A stretch of 64,000 bases of DNA from positions 51,332-115,331 of the forward strand of contig NZ_BMPI01000033.1 of assembly GCF_014647515.1 (NCBI RefSeq). Reading direction: 5' to 3'. The translations under genes were made by a program, and so were the position numbers. Below are positions 63,578-64,000 of this stretch, piece by piece. Numbering within the stretch: the stretch's first letter is position 1; the number at the start of each line of letters is the position of its first letter. Below the pieces are notes generated by a model. That model searched no databases. It saw only the letters and a program-made list of their open reading frames with translations, and was not told the DNA's origin. The DNA is from Dactylosporangium sucinum (GTDB taxonomy: Bacteria > Actinomycetota > Actinomycetes > Mycobacteriales > Micromonosporaceae).

Positions 63578-63666
63578 GGGGACAAGCGTGCCCGATTGAA
63601 GGCTGTCGCACATGGGTAACCCGTGACCGGACAGATTGCCCGAACATTCGCCCGAGGAGGCCCTCG

Positions 63667-63927
63667 ATGGGTATCGGCGGCAGCATTCTCTTGATCGTCG
63701 TCGGCGCGATTTTCACGTTCGGGTTGGACGACACCGACCTGGGGCCGTTCAACCTCGACACGATCGGCTGGATTCTCCAGCTCGCCGGTGTGGTCGCACT
63801 TCTGCTGACTCTGTACTTCTGGAACTCGCGACGCCGGACGGTCGTCCGCGAGGTCCCGACCGCGGGCCACACCGTGATCCCGCCGACGACCGACGAGGTC
63901 ATCGAGCGCCGCGAGCGGCGTTACTAG
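63667..63927 (+). CDS. DUF6458 small membrane protein
   Basis: An 86-residue protein with two transmembrane helices (about residues 3-19 and 34-51) and a charged tail. MGIGGSILLIVVGAIFTFGL...NLDTIGWILQLAGVV matches the DUF6458 pattern common in actinobacteria. ATG 63667 follows GAGGAGG. Function unknown. Confidence 0.82.
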   Translation: MGIGGSILLIVVGAIFTFGLDDTDLGPFNLDTIGWILQLAGVVALLLTLYFWNSRRRTVVREVPTAGHTVIPPTTDEVIERRERRY

Positions 63928-63954
63928 TGCAGCACCGCGTTAGTTCGTCGGGGG

Positions 63955-64000
63955 TTACGCGGCCTTGAGTGGGGTGCCGTCGTAGGTCCATCGGTAGGGC
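63955..64000 (-). mobile_element. 3' end of an IS630-type transposase gene (partial)
   Basis: On the minus strand the window's last 46 bases read PYRWTYDGTPLKAA and a TAA stop, the typical end of actinomycete IS630-family transposases. The rest lies outside the window; its inverted repeat should be in the bases between 63928 and 63954. Confidence 0.7.

Overview
This is 64 kb of a high-GC, high-GC3 actinomycete chromosome. The serine/threonine-kinase, cell-wall and division cluster, the class E sortase/DUF881/CrgA block, a c-di-AMP riboswitch ahead of an NlpC/P60 hydrolase, and a pSAM2-like integrative element in a tRNA gene all fit a filamentous actinomycete. I infer Micromonosporaceae, but no 16S or marker phylogeny is available in the window to prove it.

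Region by region. (1) 1-4.3 kb: adenosine deaminase, a small membrane protein, and a convergent pair of surface-sugar genes (WecG/TagA/CpsF glycosyltransferase and a CDP-paratose-epimerase-like enzyme). (2) 4.3-17.3 kb: tRNA-Leu, then fhaA-fhaB-pstP-rodA-pbpA-pknA-pknB, coupled by short overlaps. It converges on trpG, an 82-aa membrane protein, a class E sortase and a DUF881 protein; crgA is divergent. Between pknB and trpG lies a three-box DnaA cluster built around a 32-bp perfect palindrome, followed by three strong hairpins. (3) 17.4-27 kb: Fe-S oxidoreductase, GPP34 protein, a tandem CNNM/CorC-like pair, a lectin-fold lipid- or wall-anchored protein, a c-di-AMP riboswitch plus NlpC/P60 hydrolase, dcd, a MarR regulator with divergent PPOX protein, and tRNA-Gly(CCC).

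(4) 27.0-45.7 kb: an actinomycete integrative and conjugative element (AICE) inserted in tRNA-Gly, bounded by 42-bp identical att repeats. Its backbone is tyrosine integrase, excisionase, RepSA-type initiator, DUF2637 and DUF6907 proteins, an FtsK/TraB-like pump and two GntR regulators with matching palindromic operators. The cargo at the attR side has lower GC3. It holds a HAD phosphatase and an aminoglycoside-phosphotransferase-like kinase, an AIPR protein with a nuclease-like N-terminus, an EVE-domain protein, a restriction-methylation fusion with its own specificity subunit, and an unknown protein. This looks like a phage-defence cargo.

(5) 45.7-47 kb: scar tissue. About 145 bp starting with the attR core is repeated 1.1 kb further on in degenerate form, bracketing an AbiEii-type toxin/antitoxin pair whose toxin gene is broken. 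This suggests an earlier integration at the same tRNA.

(6) 47.2-64 kb: a lipoprotein, a three-gene exporter module (peptidoglycan-binding protein, ABC ATPase, FtsX-like permease), a small secreted protein, transposase remnants, cupin, orotate phosphoribosyltransferase, two paralogous secreted subtilases with beta-propeller-type repeats flanking a beta-lactamase-like gene, proS and an RlpA-like protein. Then comes an in-frame chimera of a truncated SpoIIE phosphatase and the C-terminal part of an acyl-CoA dehydrogenase, a SixA-like phosphatase, a DUF6458 protein and the 3' end of an IS630-type transposase at the window edge.
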